Shown here one piece after another: positions 7,781 to 18,442 of a stretch of 20,556 nt of DNA; the first letter of the stretch is position 1, and each line of letters starts with the position of its first letter. Made by a program: the position numbers and the translations under genes. The notes under the pieces are model-generated. The model made no database searches. It was not told where the DNA came from and saw only the letters and a list, made by a program, of their open reading frames with translations. Source of the DNA: Krasilnikovozyma curviuscula (Eukaryota; Basidiomycota; Tremellomycetes; Cystofilobasidiales; Mrakiaceae); assembly GCA_014825775.1 (NCBI GenBank), contig MVAQ01000317.1, forward strand, positions 1 to 20,556. Reading direction: 5' to 3'.

Positions 7781-9838
7781 ATGTCTGGCTTAGGATCCCC
7801 TCGAAAATCAGCAGCAGCCTTCCCATCCACTCATCGCCAGTCGTCCTCCTCACCCGTCTCACGCCAGTTCCCGCAAGGTATACTGGGTAGTGCTGGTCTT
7901 GAGAAGAGCCCCAGTATCAGTGCCTTCCCTAGCACGCTGAGGAGCTTTGGTGCTGGCAGTATTGGAGCTGGTCACAATCTCACGAGTCGGAAATGGTGGA
8001 CTCACAGAGTGAAGGTTGGAATACTGTGAGCCTCATTCCTCATCTCTGGTGTTTCTGTCCAGCTGGACTGGTCTATGGCTTACTGATGTCTTTTCCCTGG
8101 CGTTGTCTTCATGCTTTGCATGCTGATTTGGATACCTCCCCTGAAGATATATTCCTCTTCCTATGCTCCTCTTCTTTCCACTCTCAGCTCTCCTCTTCAT
8201 CCTCCTGCTCCTCTATCCACATATGTTGCACCAAATGGCACTTCCATCACGAAGGTACACAGCATGCAACCCCTACCACACACCAGGCTACCTGACCGTG
8301 AACCGAAAAGTTCCACACGGCAACCTATGGCGTAGCTTCAATGCCAACTGCAAAACACCAGAACTGTTCAGATCATTTAGAGAGACTATTGGAGTGAAAG
8401 CTGATGTGGGTAAGGAGGAAGATGGTGGTGATTTTGAGGATGGAAGGAGGTGGACGAATGAAAACATGGAGTTCGCGAGGGGCAAGACGGTGATGATCAT
8501 TGGTGATTCAACGGGTAGAGAACAGGCGAGTCTCCAATTCAAAATGAGACTCTTCTGTTAGGCGATTGACTGACTTTAATTTGATCTGGTTCGTAGCTCG
8601 TTCAATTCTGCGCCCTCATCAACCAGCAACATGAAATAATCTACCCAGAAACTAGAAAACGAGCTTCAAGAGAAGCCAGTCTGCCGCATATATGCTATGT
8701 CCCAACATTAGATTTCTTGGTTGTATCAGTGTTCCATTTCGGTGTGGATCAGGATGACTTCTGGTGAGCGTCTGTTCAGCTTTCATCACCGCGTTCGGCG
8801 GTTTACTGATTGATTTGTTCACAATTCAATCATTTTAGGAGAGACAAAGATCAATATAATCCTCCTGGTCTGTTTGAAGATAGGGTTCTTCAAGTGTTCA
8901 AACCTCTGACGGACGATCTCAACAAGCTGTTGCCCAACGGTGCAGGGGTAGGCAAACCGACACGAAACGTTGATCTGATAGAGCTGGGAACAGGACTTGT
9001 AAGAGAAGATCTCTTCCTTTTAGTTTCGTTGTAATAGCGGCTAACGGCCGTCGTTTCCAATAAAAAGTGGGACCTCGCACGCTTCGCTAAGATGGACATC
9101 GAGCACCAAGAATCAACCATTACCGACCTCTCCCCTGAGCGTCTGCAGTGGTTCCGCTCCAGGGTAGGTGACCTTGTCAAGAGTGTGATACGGTACTATC
9201 CCGGTGTGAAGCTGGTTTGGAGAAGCATGCACTTTCCCAGCGATAAAGAGGCTAAGATTGATTGGTTCATGGGGTGGAATTGGAATGACGATACGAAACA
9301 TCGACCATTCTTCCATCGTGAGTATCCCTTCTCTACTTTCATTGTTGTTTCATTCTGGTAATCGGTGGTAGTTGTCTAACTGCTTTTTCTTCCTTTTGCT
9401 GCGTGCACGACGTTCATCACCAAACAGACAATCGAATCTACCAACTTGACCAAGCAGCTCGCTCGATCCTCCTTCCAGATGCTCAGACGTCATATCGCGG
9501 AATACCCGAAGTAGAAGTATCAAATTGGGGTAATATGTTGTTAGGGCAACACGCGGTAAGTTCATTCAATATATGTGGCATTGCCTGTTCCGGGGATGAT
9601 TTTGATTGACGGAGGGCTTCTTCGGTTTGGGTTTAATAGCATCAAAAGGATCAGTTACATCCTGCAGCGATACCAGCTGGCTGGTTGGGTAGCGATATGA
9701 TTTTATTTGGTAGGTGTTCCATTCGCCTTGGAATTTAGCATTGTTCTTTGCTTAACGTTGCTCTTATTTTTCTGACTGACTGAAGAGCTGAGAGAAGCTG
9801 TTAGAGAAGCTAAGATGAAGAAGAAGAGGCATTGGTAA
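7781..9838 (+). CDS. Type II membrane SGNH/PC-esterase-like (TBL/PMR5-related) protein
   Basis: Model: join(7781..8025, 8147..8525, 8597..8763, 8839..8998, 9068..9317, 9428..9555, 9640..9709, 9786..9838), 483 aa. The N-terminus (1-80) is Ser-rich and basic, followed by one strongly hydrophobic segment near 86-106 and then a lumenal domain starting CNPYHTPGYL. The SGNH block I is KTVMIIGDSTGREQ (G201-D202-S203). A DxxH pair, D447-Q-L-H450, gives the likely catalytic Asp and His. VVSVFHFGVDQDDFW, WRSMHFP and VSNWGNMLLGQ lie between. This fits the PC-esterase family, whose members O-acetylate or deacetylate surface polysaccharides in the Golgi. That substrate class is family knowledge, not visible here. 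Intron 2 (8526-8596) uses a GC-AG boundary with donor CAG|GCGAGT. The frame used for the membrane segment is uncertain, because a second frame there also encodes a plausible anchor and linker. Confidence 0.86.
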
Positions 9839-10539
9839 TGGACGAGGGTGTGATTTGATTTTAGATTTCTACTCAACGAAGATATGCACTTGTTTGCTTG
9901 ATTGCGGTAGTGGTAAATTTCCATCTAGTATGCAGAGTAACTTCTGCAGGCAGCAGATAACAAGAGAAGTACACCTCACTCCAATGCTCCCATGATAATC
10001 GTATGGGAACCAGTATTCTGTTCAGCAGTTGAACAATCGTGACTGTTCGAACGTAGAGTAAGTACAGCTGCACCATCGCAAGCTTCGAAGTTCATTCTCC
10101 GTTTGCAGGTATTCTCTTCAGATACGATGATCAGCAAACATCAAAGAACGCGAATCATTTTCGCTCAGTGTATGGCAATAGCTCTAGTAGCGTCAAAGGG
10201 GGAGGCAAGTACGATTTTGCTGGTAGCAGCGTAATGGCTCAGAAGAAAGTTCCGGTGGCGCTGGGCGAATCGACGATCGACGATAATTCTGGTCAATCGG
10301 TGGAGCTTTCTCATCTAATGCCAACTTGCTCTTGTAGAAGGTGATTCAAAAGGTGTTGCTAGATCGAGATCAGAACGCTGGGCTAGTCTGAGGAATAAGG
10401 GGCTCCTGCCAGCGTGGTGAGTTGACTACAAGAGTATGTGAGAGACCGTACAACCTGGCACTCTAACCTAGGCTTTGTATATCTCAGGTACAACCTTCAG
10501 AATGTTTTAGAGATCCCTTCGGTTAATGCATCCTAGAAA
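9839..10539. other. Intergenic upstream of member D
   Basis: No gene is seen. There are imperfect short palindromes such as CCCAT...ATGGG (about 9988-10006) and GAACA...TGTTC (about 10031-10048). A GTATAT word about 60 bases before the ATG of member D is the only weak promoter hint. Confidence 0.5.
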
Positions 10540-11569
10540 ATGGAGTCAGTCTCTGTCCTCCCACCTCAGCAATCCCGCCCAAACCCCAATACTCCTCTCG
10601 CATCTTCTTCCTTCAGCCCAACCCCCTCATCCTCAGCATCTCCCGATCAAGTCACAGTAGCTGGGTTCACTTTCTCTCCAGAGGACTTGACTTACAACTG
10701 GTACTTCACACCCCCACCTGATGAGGTCAAGGCGTATCGGAGGCTGAAGGAACCGCTGTTTGTGCATGACATATTCTACTTGCTGGAGTTCTATAAATCT
10801 GGTCAGTGTCTGTATACTTATTGGTCGTTAACGTTCGTCAGTTTTAAATGTTGGAATGTTGGAGAGGTTCGGCTTCGAGCTCGAGTGCCATGTATATTGA
10901 CTCCCTCCTCGTTTCAACCTCTTCGTTCCTTCGCCGGCACCACCCTTTTTACAACGTTCTAGACCCATCCTTCTCACCATTTTTCATTCACTCCATTGTC
11001 CTCCGTTACGTTCGCTCGAAGATGCTCAACAAGAAGAAGAGCGCAGCCGATTTGATTGGAAAGCTGAACCGCATCGAGAGCAGTCCCCCCCTGCGGATGC
11101 TCAAGAGCGTCGAAGTATGTTCCGTCCATTCTTTTTTTTAATGATGCATGATGCAAGATGCAACCCAAACCGTTCCCTGACAATCTCTGAATCTTGGGGG
11201 CAGTACGAAGCATTTCTCTCCCTCACCATCGCTCAACTCAAGAAAGACCTCCTCCACCACCAAGAGTACATTTTCCCAATACCACCCTTCCGCCGTATCG
11301 CCCCACTCCCAGAACCAGGGTTCACCTTATTTTCCACCTCCTCACAAGCAGCGCCTGCTCTTGAGGGTGCACCACCGCGACCATTGGAGACGACAGTGAT
11401 TCGGGAGGTTACTGAGGAGGATGAAGGACTGCCTAGGTATCAGAGGAGGGACGGTGGGCTGCCCACCTTCGCGGAGGTCGATGCGATGGATCCCAGTAGA
11501 GGGAGCGTTGATGTGGTTCTTTCGACGACAACCGCGTCGGTGAGAGGACCACCTGTTTATGGCGGTTGA
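10540..11569 (+). CDS. Family member D: WYxxPPP / LPxY plus PPxY protein (long type)
   Basis: Model: join(10540..10801, 10963..11114, 11204..11569), 259 aa. It starts with a Ser/Pro-rich, probably disordered leader (1-40), then FTFSPEDLTYNWYFTPPP (W54-Y55, P58-P60), a helix-like HDIFYLLEFYKS, and exon 2 with DPSFSPFFIHSIVLRYVRSKML. Exon 3 has FLSLTIAQLKKDLLHHQEYI and a long tail. In the tail are REVTEED (205-211), LPRY (214-217), LPTF (224-227) and a C-terminal PPVY (254-257). Intron 1 is phase 1 and intron 2 phase 0, as in the other members. It is closest to member E (FxFxxEDLxxNWYFxPPP and REVTEEDxGLPxY shared) but lies on the opposite strand. No membrane segment is apparent. Function is not known; canonical PPxY plus LPxY suggests binding to a WW-domain ubiquitin ligase (inference). 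Confidence 0.86.
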
Positions 11570-12579
11570 AGGTATGTCTATTGTATGGAGTTTTGGGATT
11601 GATGTTGTATTCTGGCTCACGACGGTGAAGTCTGTATCTAAGAAAGCCTCGAAAGGCGGAAGTGGGACTAATGGTCCAGCCGCGTATGAAGTCAGAGGTA
11701 CCTCTTGCGGAAAGTTAATAGTGCATGCATCTACTCTGGATGTCACACGGGTTGAGATGTTATTTTCATCTTTTCTTCTACTTGATTCCAGAATCTCCTC
11801 ACGCCAAAGCTGTCATTAACTTCCACCTTGACGTCGGCCCACCGGCTAATGTCACATCGGATTCTCTTGCCTGAGGCTGTGCATTTCGAGAAAACGTTAT
11901 TATAAGAATCTGATCGCTTCACGAGGAATACGAATCCATTGTACATCGCCGCAAAAGAAATGGTCAGTGCGTTGAAGAAGTCTCGAGGAGCACGGCAGTT
12001 TGTACAACCATCGAGTACCTTTGGTCTATACTGTTGCAACCCATAAAAACAAAGCCAGAGGACACACCTAGTAAGATCTTTCAAATATGTCTGAGCTTAA
12101 GTTTTAGTGGTTCGCTCTGCCCATGTGCTAAGAGGGCTCTCATCCACAGTCTCTGAGGTCATACCATACCTTCCTCCGTCTTTCAAGGTCCCTCCTCTTT
12201 TACCAATCAATTGACAATGACTACTTTCTTTCTGTGCATCAATATCAATTGTCCGCTGTGCGACTGCGACTGCCAGGAACGAGGAACGTAAAAATGAAGC
12301 TCGTTTCGTCGATGCTAATTACTATGTACCAAAGCCGCCCATCTAAATAGTCCCTCTATCTACCCTGCAAACTGGAAAAGTTTTGAGAAGAAGAAAACGC
12401 AAAAAGAAATATGTTCTCGGAGAGTCAAAAGCTCATCTAATATATCTACCTGTGAAAGAAGCGCGTGAAAACCCCGCATACACCCCCCACACATTCACAC
12501 CGGTAACCCTTGAGCGTCAACCGACCTTCCTCACCGGCGGCTACGTGTCCCTTCTTCTTTTCGTCTGAGTTCTTTTGTT
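11570..12579. other. Intergenic, convergent 3' ends of member D and the hypothetical gene
   Basis: About 1 kb holds no supported gene. Open frames at 11559-11819 (+) and 11743-12084 (-) have no family resemblance and poor composition. The word TCAATTGACAAT near 12206-12218 recurs at about 13383-13394. Confidence 0.5.
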
Positions 12580-13215
12580 CTAGAATGCAATGTCAAACTC
12601 AAACTCAAGCTCTCCCGTTGCGTCTTGGTAATCTGGGACGCAGGAAACGGAGGATTCGAGAGTTGAGAAACAAAGTGCAGAATTGGATTGAGAGAGGTAG
12701 AGGGATGAGCGCAGAATAGTGGTGAATGAGGTTGGGAGCTGTTATAAAGATGTACAATAACTCATGAGGTCGAGTGTTGAAAAGGATAAAGGAGAGAGAG
12801 AGAGAAGAAATGAGAAGTGATGACTTACTCGGACAATAACGTTTTCAATCTCGGATTCGATCATTTCCTTACTCCAACCATCAATTTCTCTCTCTCTAAT
12901 CCACTTCAAAACGACCTTTTCAATGTCCTTGTCCGAAGGCTTTTCACTGACCATGCGTTCGTTGGCGATCTCATTGAGGAGTTCAGTAGAAGGCCAGGCG
13001 GGAGAATAAAATGGGAACGAAGGCCACTGCAGAGAGCTGTACTTCGAGGTGATGGTAGCGAGGGAGAGAGAAGAAGGTAGTTGGTCGAGAAGCATAACTG
13101 AGAACTTGGACTTTGAGAGTGGGAAGACGGAAAGGTGCGCGTTAGCCCCTCGACTGAAAAGAAAAGCAAAGGCCGAAGAGTCGAGAATCCGCGTGAACAG
13201 AAAGACACTTACCAT
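12580..13215 (-). CDS. Hypothetical protein, start uncertain
   Basis: Preferred model: complement(join(12580..12738, 12829..13215)), up to 181 aa. I recognise no family. The body reads LLDQLPSSLSLATITSKY, then AWPSTELLNEIANERM, then a charged, helix-like segment EKPSDKDIEKVVLKWIRERE and WSKEMIESEIENVIVR. A canonical GTAAGT...CAG intron follows, then a 52-aa last exon ending in an acidic FEFDIAF tail. The composition is protein-like and the intron keeps phase 0, but no conserved motif confirms it. The first ATG (13213-13215) is immediately followed by a perfect GTAAGT donor, and a TTTTCAG acceptor lies 59 nt on (intron 13154..13212). If that intron is removed, this ATG opens only a 4-codon frame, and translation would start at M41 (13093-13095), giving 141 aa. 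Confidence 0.45.
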
Positions 13216-14223
13216 GGAGGAGAGCGATTGAAAGTACGAGGTAATATTGGTATTTTCGAGTCGTGTAGAAATGAGAATAGAGGATGCTTAGTCGTTTGGT
13301 TGTTGAGAGGGTGAATAAAAAAAAACCCTCCCGGGAGCTTCCTCACATTTATACTTTTTTTTCCGTACCTCGATTCCGATCATCAATTGACAATCGAGCA
13401 CCATGTGTAGCTCCCTTGCTGTACTTGTACCTTGTTCGGGAGTTTGTGAAGCAACAGCGATGAAAATGCGGCACAGTGGCTTGTTTACAATGAGCGACCA
13501 GTGCTACCGAACAACCGACATCTGATGCAACGCTGATTCGTCTCCGTCATACCCCTACAGTGCTCTCACTTCCCAGAACATAGCACAGATCTCTGACTAC
13601 ATACAGAGTGCACACGATATGTATGGACTGGTGCAATAAATAAAAAACAGTAGCTGGACAGCGGCTTTTTCTTTCGTGGCGCAATTATTGCAGATGGGGA
13701 CCGAACAGATGAAAAAAGGAGCGTCAGCGAACAGGAGCAGAAACCGAAAATGAACCGTTCATTTTCAGAATGAGATTGTGAAGTGAGTGACTTAAGGTTA
13801 TGGGGTCTCAGTGAAAATCATCCGAGGTTGAGTCAGACAAGATCGAGTTGCTGAGCGGGCAATAAAAAAACAAACATACACAGTTCGTTGTGTGAGACTC
13901 ACAGAACCGAAAGTACAGACAGAAGAACATGCACCTTTCTGAGAGATGAAGAGAAGAACGAGAGGTTGTTTTGTGAATTTCCAATACAGAATCATTCTCT
14001 TTTTATTTTATTGGCAGCGCAAGGCGATGGCGTTGATCGGTGATTTCCCTCTCACCTCGTCGGTTCAGCCTTCTCTAGTTGTATTTCCCTTTCATCCAGA
14101 ATACTCTTCGAGGCTGCGGTGCTTCTGCTTGGTAATGATATACAGAATCCAGGGTATTACCAAACTTCTTTATACTTTTATGAACCTTTCCTCGCCCCTC
14201 ATATATTCCTACACCCGTTGTTT
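13216..14223. other. Intergenic between the hypothetical gene and the methionine-permease gene
   Basis: About 1 kb carries the upstream region of the hypothetical gene and the 3' flank of the permease gene. Apart from the inverted repeat at 13746-13766 and A/T runs, no gene or RNA is recognisable. Confidence 0.5.
13746..13766. repeat. Perfect 9-bp inverted repeat, 3-nt spacer
   Basis: The arms GAAAATGAA and TTCATTTTC flank CCG. The element sits in the middle of a 1-kb intergenic stretch, about 460 bases beyond the 3' end of the permease CDS. It could be a factor-binding palindrome or a short hairpin; its role is unknown. Confidence 0.45.
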
Positions 14224-16494
14224 TCATTCAGATTTGTTCCATACTTTAGTTAAACGGTTGAATGATCCACCGTCAGAAAGCGTCACACTGCAAACATCAC
14301 AGTAGAAACAGTAAGTTCCCGGCTTCATGACCTCACACCTCCCGCAACAAAGGTGCCAAATTAAAAGTCAGAAAGCCAAAACTCACGTCTCGTCCACTAT
14401 GGTGTACCCTCTTACTTTAGGCAGGATAATAATCCACAGCACCCAGTAGAGGTAAGCGGTAATGAGGATACCGACTCCGACGACACCTGTGAGGAGCATC
14501 GCATTAGCGGGATGAGGAAGTATTCAGGGAGAGAGAGAGAGCGCGAAAGAAGAAGAAGAACTTACAGTACGTCGCATAAAAGAATGAAACGTCTCCCCCG
14601 TTCAGTCCGCCAGCTGGTGGAAGCCATGGAGTGACCAACAAGAAGATGGCGACAGCGCAAGAGAAAATGACAGCCGCGTCCCTGCGTTGAAAAATAGCAG
14701 GGATTAGTTCAACATCAGGTAAATTCAAGTGAAAAGAATGAATAGTTTACCATGCTCTGTATTCAGCCCTGGAGATACCAGCCTTCTTCCTCTTCCACCT
14801 GATGATATACAGGCCAGCGAAGGTCAAGAAGTTGAAGACATTGCCAGGGTAAGATTGAAGGTCAACAATAAAATTGAATGCATCTCCAGCTGGTGGAGCA
14901 ATGATGACGATGACGGTGAGAGCCCACTTGAGGAGGATGGGTGCTAGGGGGGTACCGAAGGGCTTGGTTGACACCCAGATCTTTGGCCATGGGAGGACAC
15001 CTTGTCTTCCGATCTCTCTGACAACCCTCGATTGACCGTGAAGCACAGCAATCAGGTTACCTAAAGTCAAGAGAGCGCCGTTCATTAGTGTTGAGCAGCA
15101 TAGTGCAAAAAGAATGCAATGCTGAACGAACCAAAAGCGCTAACAGCCACGAGTGCAGGGAAGACTCTCGCACCAGCATATCTCCCAAACACGGCAGTAA
15201 AGAATAGACCAGCGGTAAGAGTGCCCGAACTCTTAATTGTTTGGGCAGGGACGGCAGCAAGATACGCAATCGAGCAGAGCATGTACAGCACCGCGACGAC
15301 AGCGAGCGACGCTGGTCCCACCCGCTTGAGCGTCCTGACAGGATTCTGGATTTCGTTGGCGACATTCATGCCGTTGGTATACCCAGCAAACGCAAAGTTC
15401 ACTTTGACAAGGGCATTGGCAATGTTGTTTCCATTGGTGGTGGATCCGGCGAAGGCGTTACGGAAGTTGGCGTGGGGATCGACAACGCGAGTCTTTCCAG
15501 AGAGGACGACAAAGCCTGTGATGGCGATGAAGACGAGTGTAATAGTCTTGAGACCACCTACGACGTTACTGAGTCTGAGAGACCATTTAGTGGAAGCGAG
15601 AACGAAGAGAGCAGCGACAGTGTAGCCAGCGACCGCTAGTAAGAGCCTCGGAGTTAGTAGAAGCTCGCCAGATCTCTGCAGAGAGACCAAAGAGTATATA
15701 ACTTACCAATTCCTCTGGTAGTCCATTTACCAGGGTTGTCGTACCCACTGGCGTACAGTAGATAGTTCGCGAGCACGATCGCGTTGCTAGAACTAAAACT
15801 GAGCAAGACAGTGATGACAGCAAAAGCAGCTATGCAGCAAGGGGAAATAAGAATGAGATTACAGTAGAGGGTTAGGGTAAGGTTTGAGGTCCTTACCTGG
15901 GAAGAAGTATCGAGGGCGAGAGTAGGCTTGTTCGAGGTAGACAACCTCTGAACCTGCACGCTTGGGGAATATTGAAACTAGTTCGAGATAGCCAGCTAAA
16001 CCTATATTCAAAAAGATTGCAGTTTAGATGAGATGGTATTTCTCGGAGAAAAGTGGGTGGAAGAGCACAAGACGAACCTGCGAAAGCAATGATTGTACCA
16101 ATTATCCAGAATATGAGAACGAGTCCAGGAGATCCAAGCCCTTTGAGAAGCGAACCACCTGTCGAAAAAATTCCAGTACCGATCATATTGTTTCTGAGAT
16201 GTGAAAGTAAACTTGTCGTCAGACACACGATCAAAGACTAGTGCGACAAACACAAGCTCACATGTTTAGGAAAACGATACTGATCCACGTAGCATGCTGT
16301 CCTAGAGCACTGACGGCTTCCGTGGGCGCACCACTAGCGCTCTCGACGACGTTGGTGACTGCGTACCCATTGGCCTCCTGCTTCTCGCCAGATTTCTCTT
16401 CGTCGTACGAATTAGCGCCTGAGCCTGAGAGCGTGTCCGTGTCTTGTGGAGAGGACGGGTTGTGTGGGAGGGGGGAGATGACATGTTCTGACAT
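14224..16494 (-). CDS. High-affinity methionine permease family (MUP1-like) amino acid transporter
   Basis: Model: complement(join(14224..14287, 14387..14486, 14566..14681, 14751..15060, 15132..15635, 15707..15829, 15897..16001, 16078..16193, 16262..16494)), 556 aa, nine exons with all phases consistent. A polar N-terminal tail (about 1-65) precedes helix 1 with FLNINNMIGTGIFST (75-89), built across an intron. Further features are AGLAGYLELVSIFPKRAGSE, a VLLSFSSSNAIVLANYLLYA helix, NEIQNPVRTL (286-295), VALVAVSAFG-type helices, SRVVREIGRQGVLPWPK and TPLAP. These are hallmarks of the fungal LAT-like methionine permeases (MUP1/MUP3) of the plasma membrane. The last exon encodes TLSDGGSFNRLTKVW and is found only if the GTGAGT overlapping a read-through TGA is used as donor. 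It is probably a 12-helix transporter; methionine or cysteine as substrate is family inference. Confidence 0.94.
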
Positions 16495-17166
16495 TGCTGC
16501 GGGTGGTGATGAGAGGGAGAGGAGGGAGATGATGTGTAGCTGGTTTGGGTTTGGAGCAGGCTATGGTGAGGAGAATGTCACAAGAGAGCACTTTCGTCAA
16601 GAGACTCTATTTATGCAAGACGAGAAGGGATGAAAAGCATGAAAAGAATGAGAAACAAGTTGCGCGATCCTCAGTGGAGAAGAGGTGGTAAGGGAGCATA
16701 TAAGCTTACCAGTGACATGAGCCAGTCGGATGGCGTGCGCAAGAGCGCATTCCACGCAGTGCAAGTGGTTTCAACCGACTTGGACCGTACTTAGCCTGAG
16801 GATGTACTCGGGCCACCATGGGCCTTACTTTCATACCTGAGCATCGATCAGCACGTTTCGCCGCCATTTCCAAGCGAAATCCAAACTAGCTCCCAAGAAA
16901 GGGTCGTCGCGGATGGTGACATCTGAGGCGACAAGACTGAAAATGGCGATTTTGATCCAAGAACTCTCCCTACAGCTCATCCGGAAATATCACCTGATGG
17001 ATCCAAGAGAGTGTGTGATGTCGTAAAGGTGTCGTGATATCGTTTCGTTTCGTAAAATTCTGCATACGAGCGCCCAACGAGGTATTCTGTTCAGGTCAGC
17101 AAAAATCCTCCGTTTCGAGATCAGCATCTGGACCTCTCACCATGAAGCACATCCAAACGCCCATCA
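16495..17166. other. Intergenic, upstream of the permease gene and 3' flank of member E
   Basis: No gene is supported. The only candidate element is the TATA-like box near 16606. I saw no convincing CACGTG-type sulfur-regulation site by eye. Confidence 0.5.
16606..16613 (-). promoter_or_regulatory. TATA-like box of the methionine-permease gene
   Basis: ATAAATAG on the minus strand lies about 112-119 bases upstream of the ATG at 16494, a normal spacing for a fungal TATA element. Confidence 0.4.
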
Positions 17167-18171
17167 TCATCTCTCACTCCCACTCCCTGAAGCCTCCCCG
17201 TTCGCGCTCAAGGTCAGCCTCTCCACCTCTCTCGCGACAGTTTCCATAGGGGTCTCAAACGTCTGCTCGAAGCTCGGCAGAGCATCTGTGTCGAACATGA
17301 CGTAAGTGGGAAGACCTAGATCTTCCTCCGTCACCTCCCTTACAACCGACACACGATTCGCAGACGGGTGCTGACGAGATACAGAAGGAGCCGTCGTTGC
17401 TCGTCGACGAGAGACGAATCTGGGTCGTGGTGCGGCTGTAATGAGGTCCAAGCGGTTCAAGAGGTCTTTAGATATCTGAGCTACTGCTATGCATACGAAT
17501 GCATAGTGCTGCGAAATCGTCGATGAGGAGAGGATTAGTCCTACTCGGCCGATCCGACAAAGGGAAATAGAAGGAAGCCTCACTTTCCAGTTCACCAGGC
17601 GTTTCTCGAGCGACTTGAGCTTCTTGATGGTTTCATTGGGAGATATTCCTACTGAGACGAGGGATCTACAATAGTGAAGGAGTGTGGAATGGACGTAAGC
17701 TGCTGAAGTGGGAGGCGACGTCGCTATTTTTGGTTAGAAAGTCAAGTCACCGTCAGCATTGCTTGTCGAATCACAATAACGTGTCATATGAAGGTCTTCT
17801 TACTTGCAACATACATATCCAACAGACTGAACACCTCAACCATCTCCCAAGCATCCCTAGGCCGTCTTCTGAACGCAGCCTGGATCCTCGCCGGCGGCGG
17901 TTCGAAATACCAGTTGAGCTCGAGATCCTCCAATCTGAACTTGAACCCGCCGTACTCCATCATCGGCTGGACGGATAGCGACTGGTCTGACGAGGTAATG
18001 GCATAGGGCGGGGAGGCAGCGAGGACAGGGAAAGAGGACGAAGGACGAGTGGTCGCGCGAGCAATCTGAACCTGTTGGTCGAGAGAAGGAAAGTGTCAGG
18101 GCTTCATTCATATCCAAGTGTTTCCCGTCTCTGTATTGTAGAGCTGAACGAGAACTCACTGGGGATGCCAT
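17167..18171 (-). CDS. Family member E: WYxxPPP / paired LPxY-LPxF protein (long type)
   Basis: Model: complement(join(17167..17508, 17584..17723, 17804..18071, 18160..18171)), 253 aa. The first coding exon is only 12 nt (MASP), with a strong GTGAGT donor. A Ser-rich leader then precedes FKFRLEDLELNWYFEPPP (W58-Y59, P62-P64) and a helix-like WEMVEVFSLLDMYV. The next exon has TSAAYVHSTLLHYCRSLV and KKLKSLEKRLVNW, and the last has FVCIAVAQISKDLLNRLDLI. The tail carries a basic patch (SRRRA), REVTEED (197-203), LPTY (206-209) and LPSF (217-220), then an acidic and Ser-rich end. The phase-1 and phase-0 introns are shared with the other members; the MASP intron is unique to E. It is closest to D. 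It lies 271 bp downstream of member F on the same strand. No known domain is recognised. Confidence 0.85.
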
Positions 18172-18442
18172 CTCACTGCAAAAAGATGTGGTTGCGAGCC
18201 AAGGAAATGGGCTCGAGCAGGCAGAACGACCAGGCTTTTACCCGCTGAATGAAGGGAAATGATCGGCAAAGCTGATAGGGGCGCAACCGCACAACATAAT
18301 TTCGTCTCCACATCGATTCAAAGTAAAAAGTACATATGTACAACGTGAAAAAGAGGGCTAATATAACCTGGTCTGAACAGCTACAAGAGAGAAAAGAAGA
18401 TGCGGTTGTGATTGAAGTGGCTCATTCCGACGACACGGTCAA

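Noticed and set aside
11559..12084. Open frames on both strands between member D and the hypothetical gene
   Set aside because: No family resemblance; one overlaps the end of member D in another frame and the other has unusual composition with no splice support.
12206..13394. Repeated word TCAATTGACAAT at two places 1.2 kb apart
   Set aside because: Too short to support a repeat element or att-like site; no surrounding similarity.
14531..14560. GA-rich microsatellite-like run in a permease intron
   Set aside because: On the coding strand it is simply a CT-rich intron tract, common in this window.
15119..15639. Long plus-strand open frames opposite the permease gene
   Set aside because: Antisense shadows of the large fifth exon; the minus-strand frame carries clear permease motifs.
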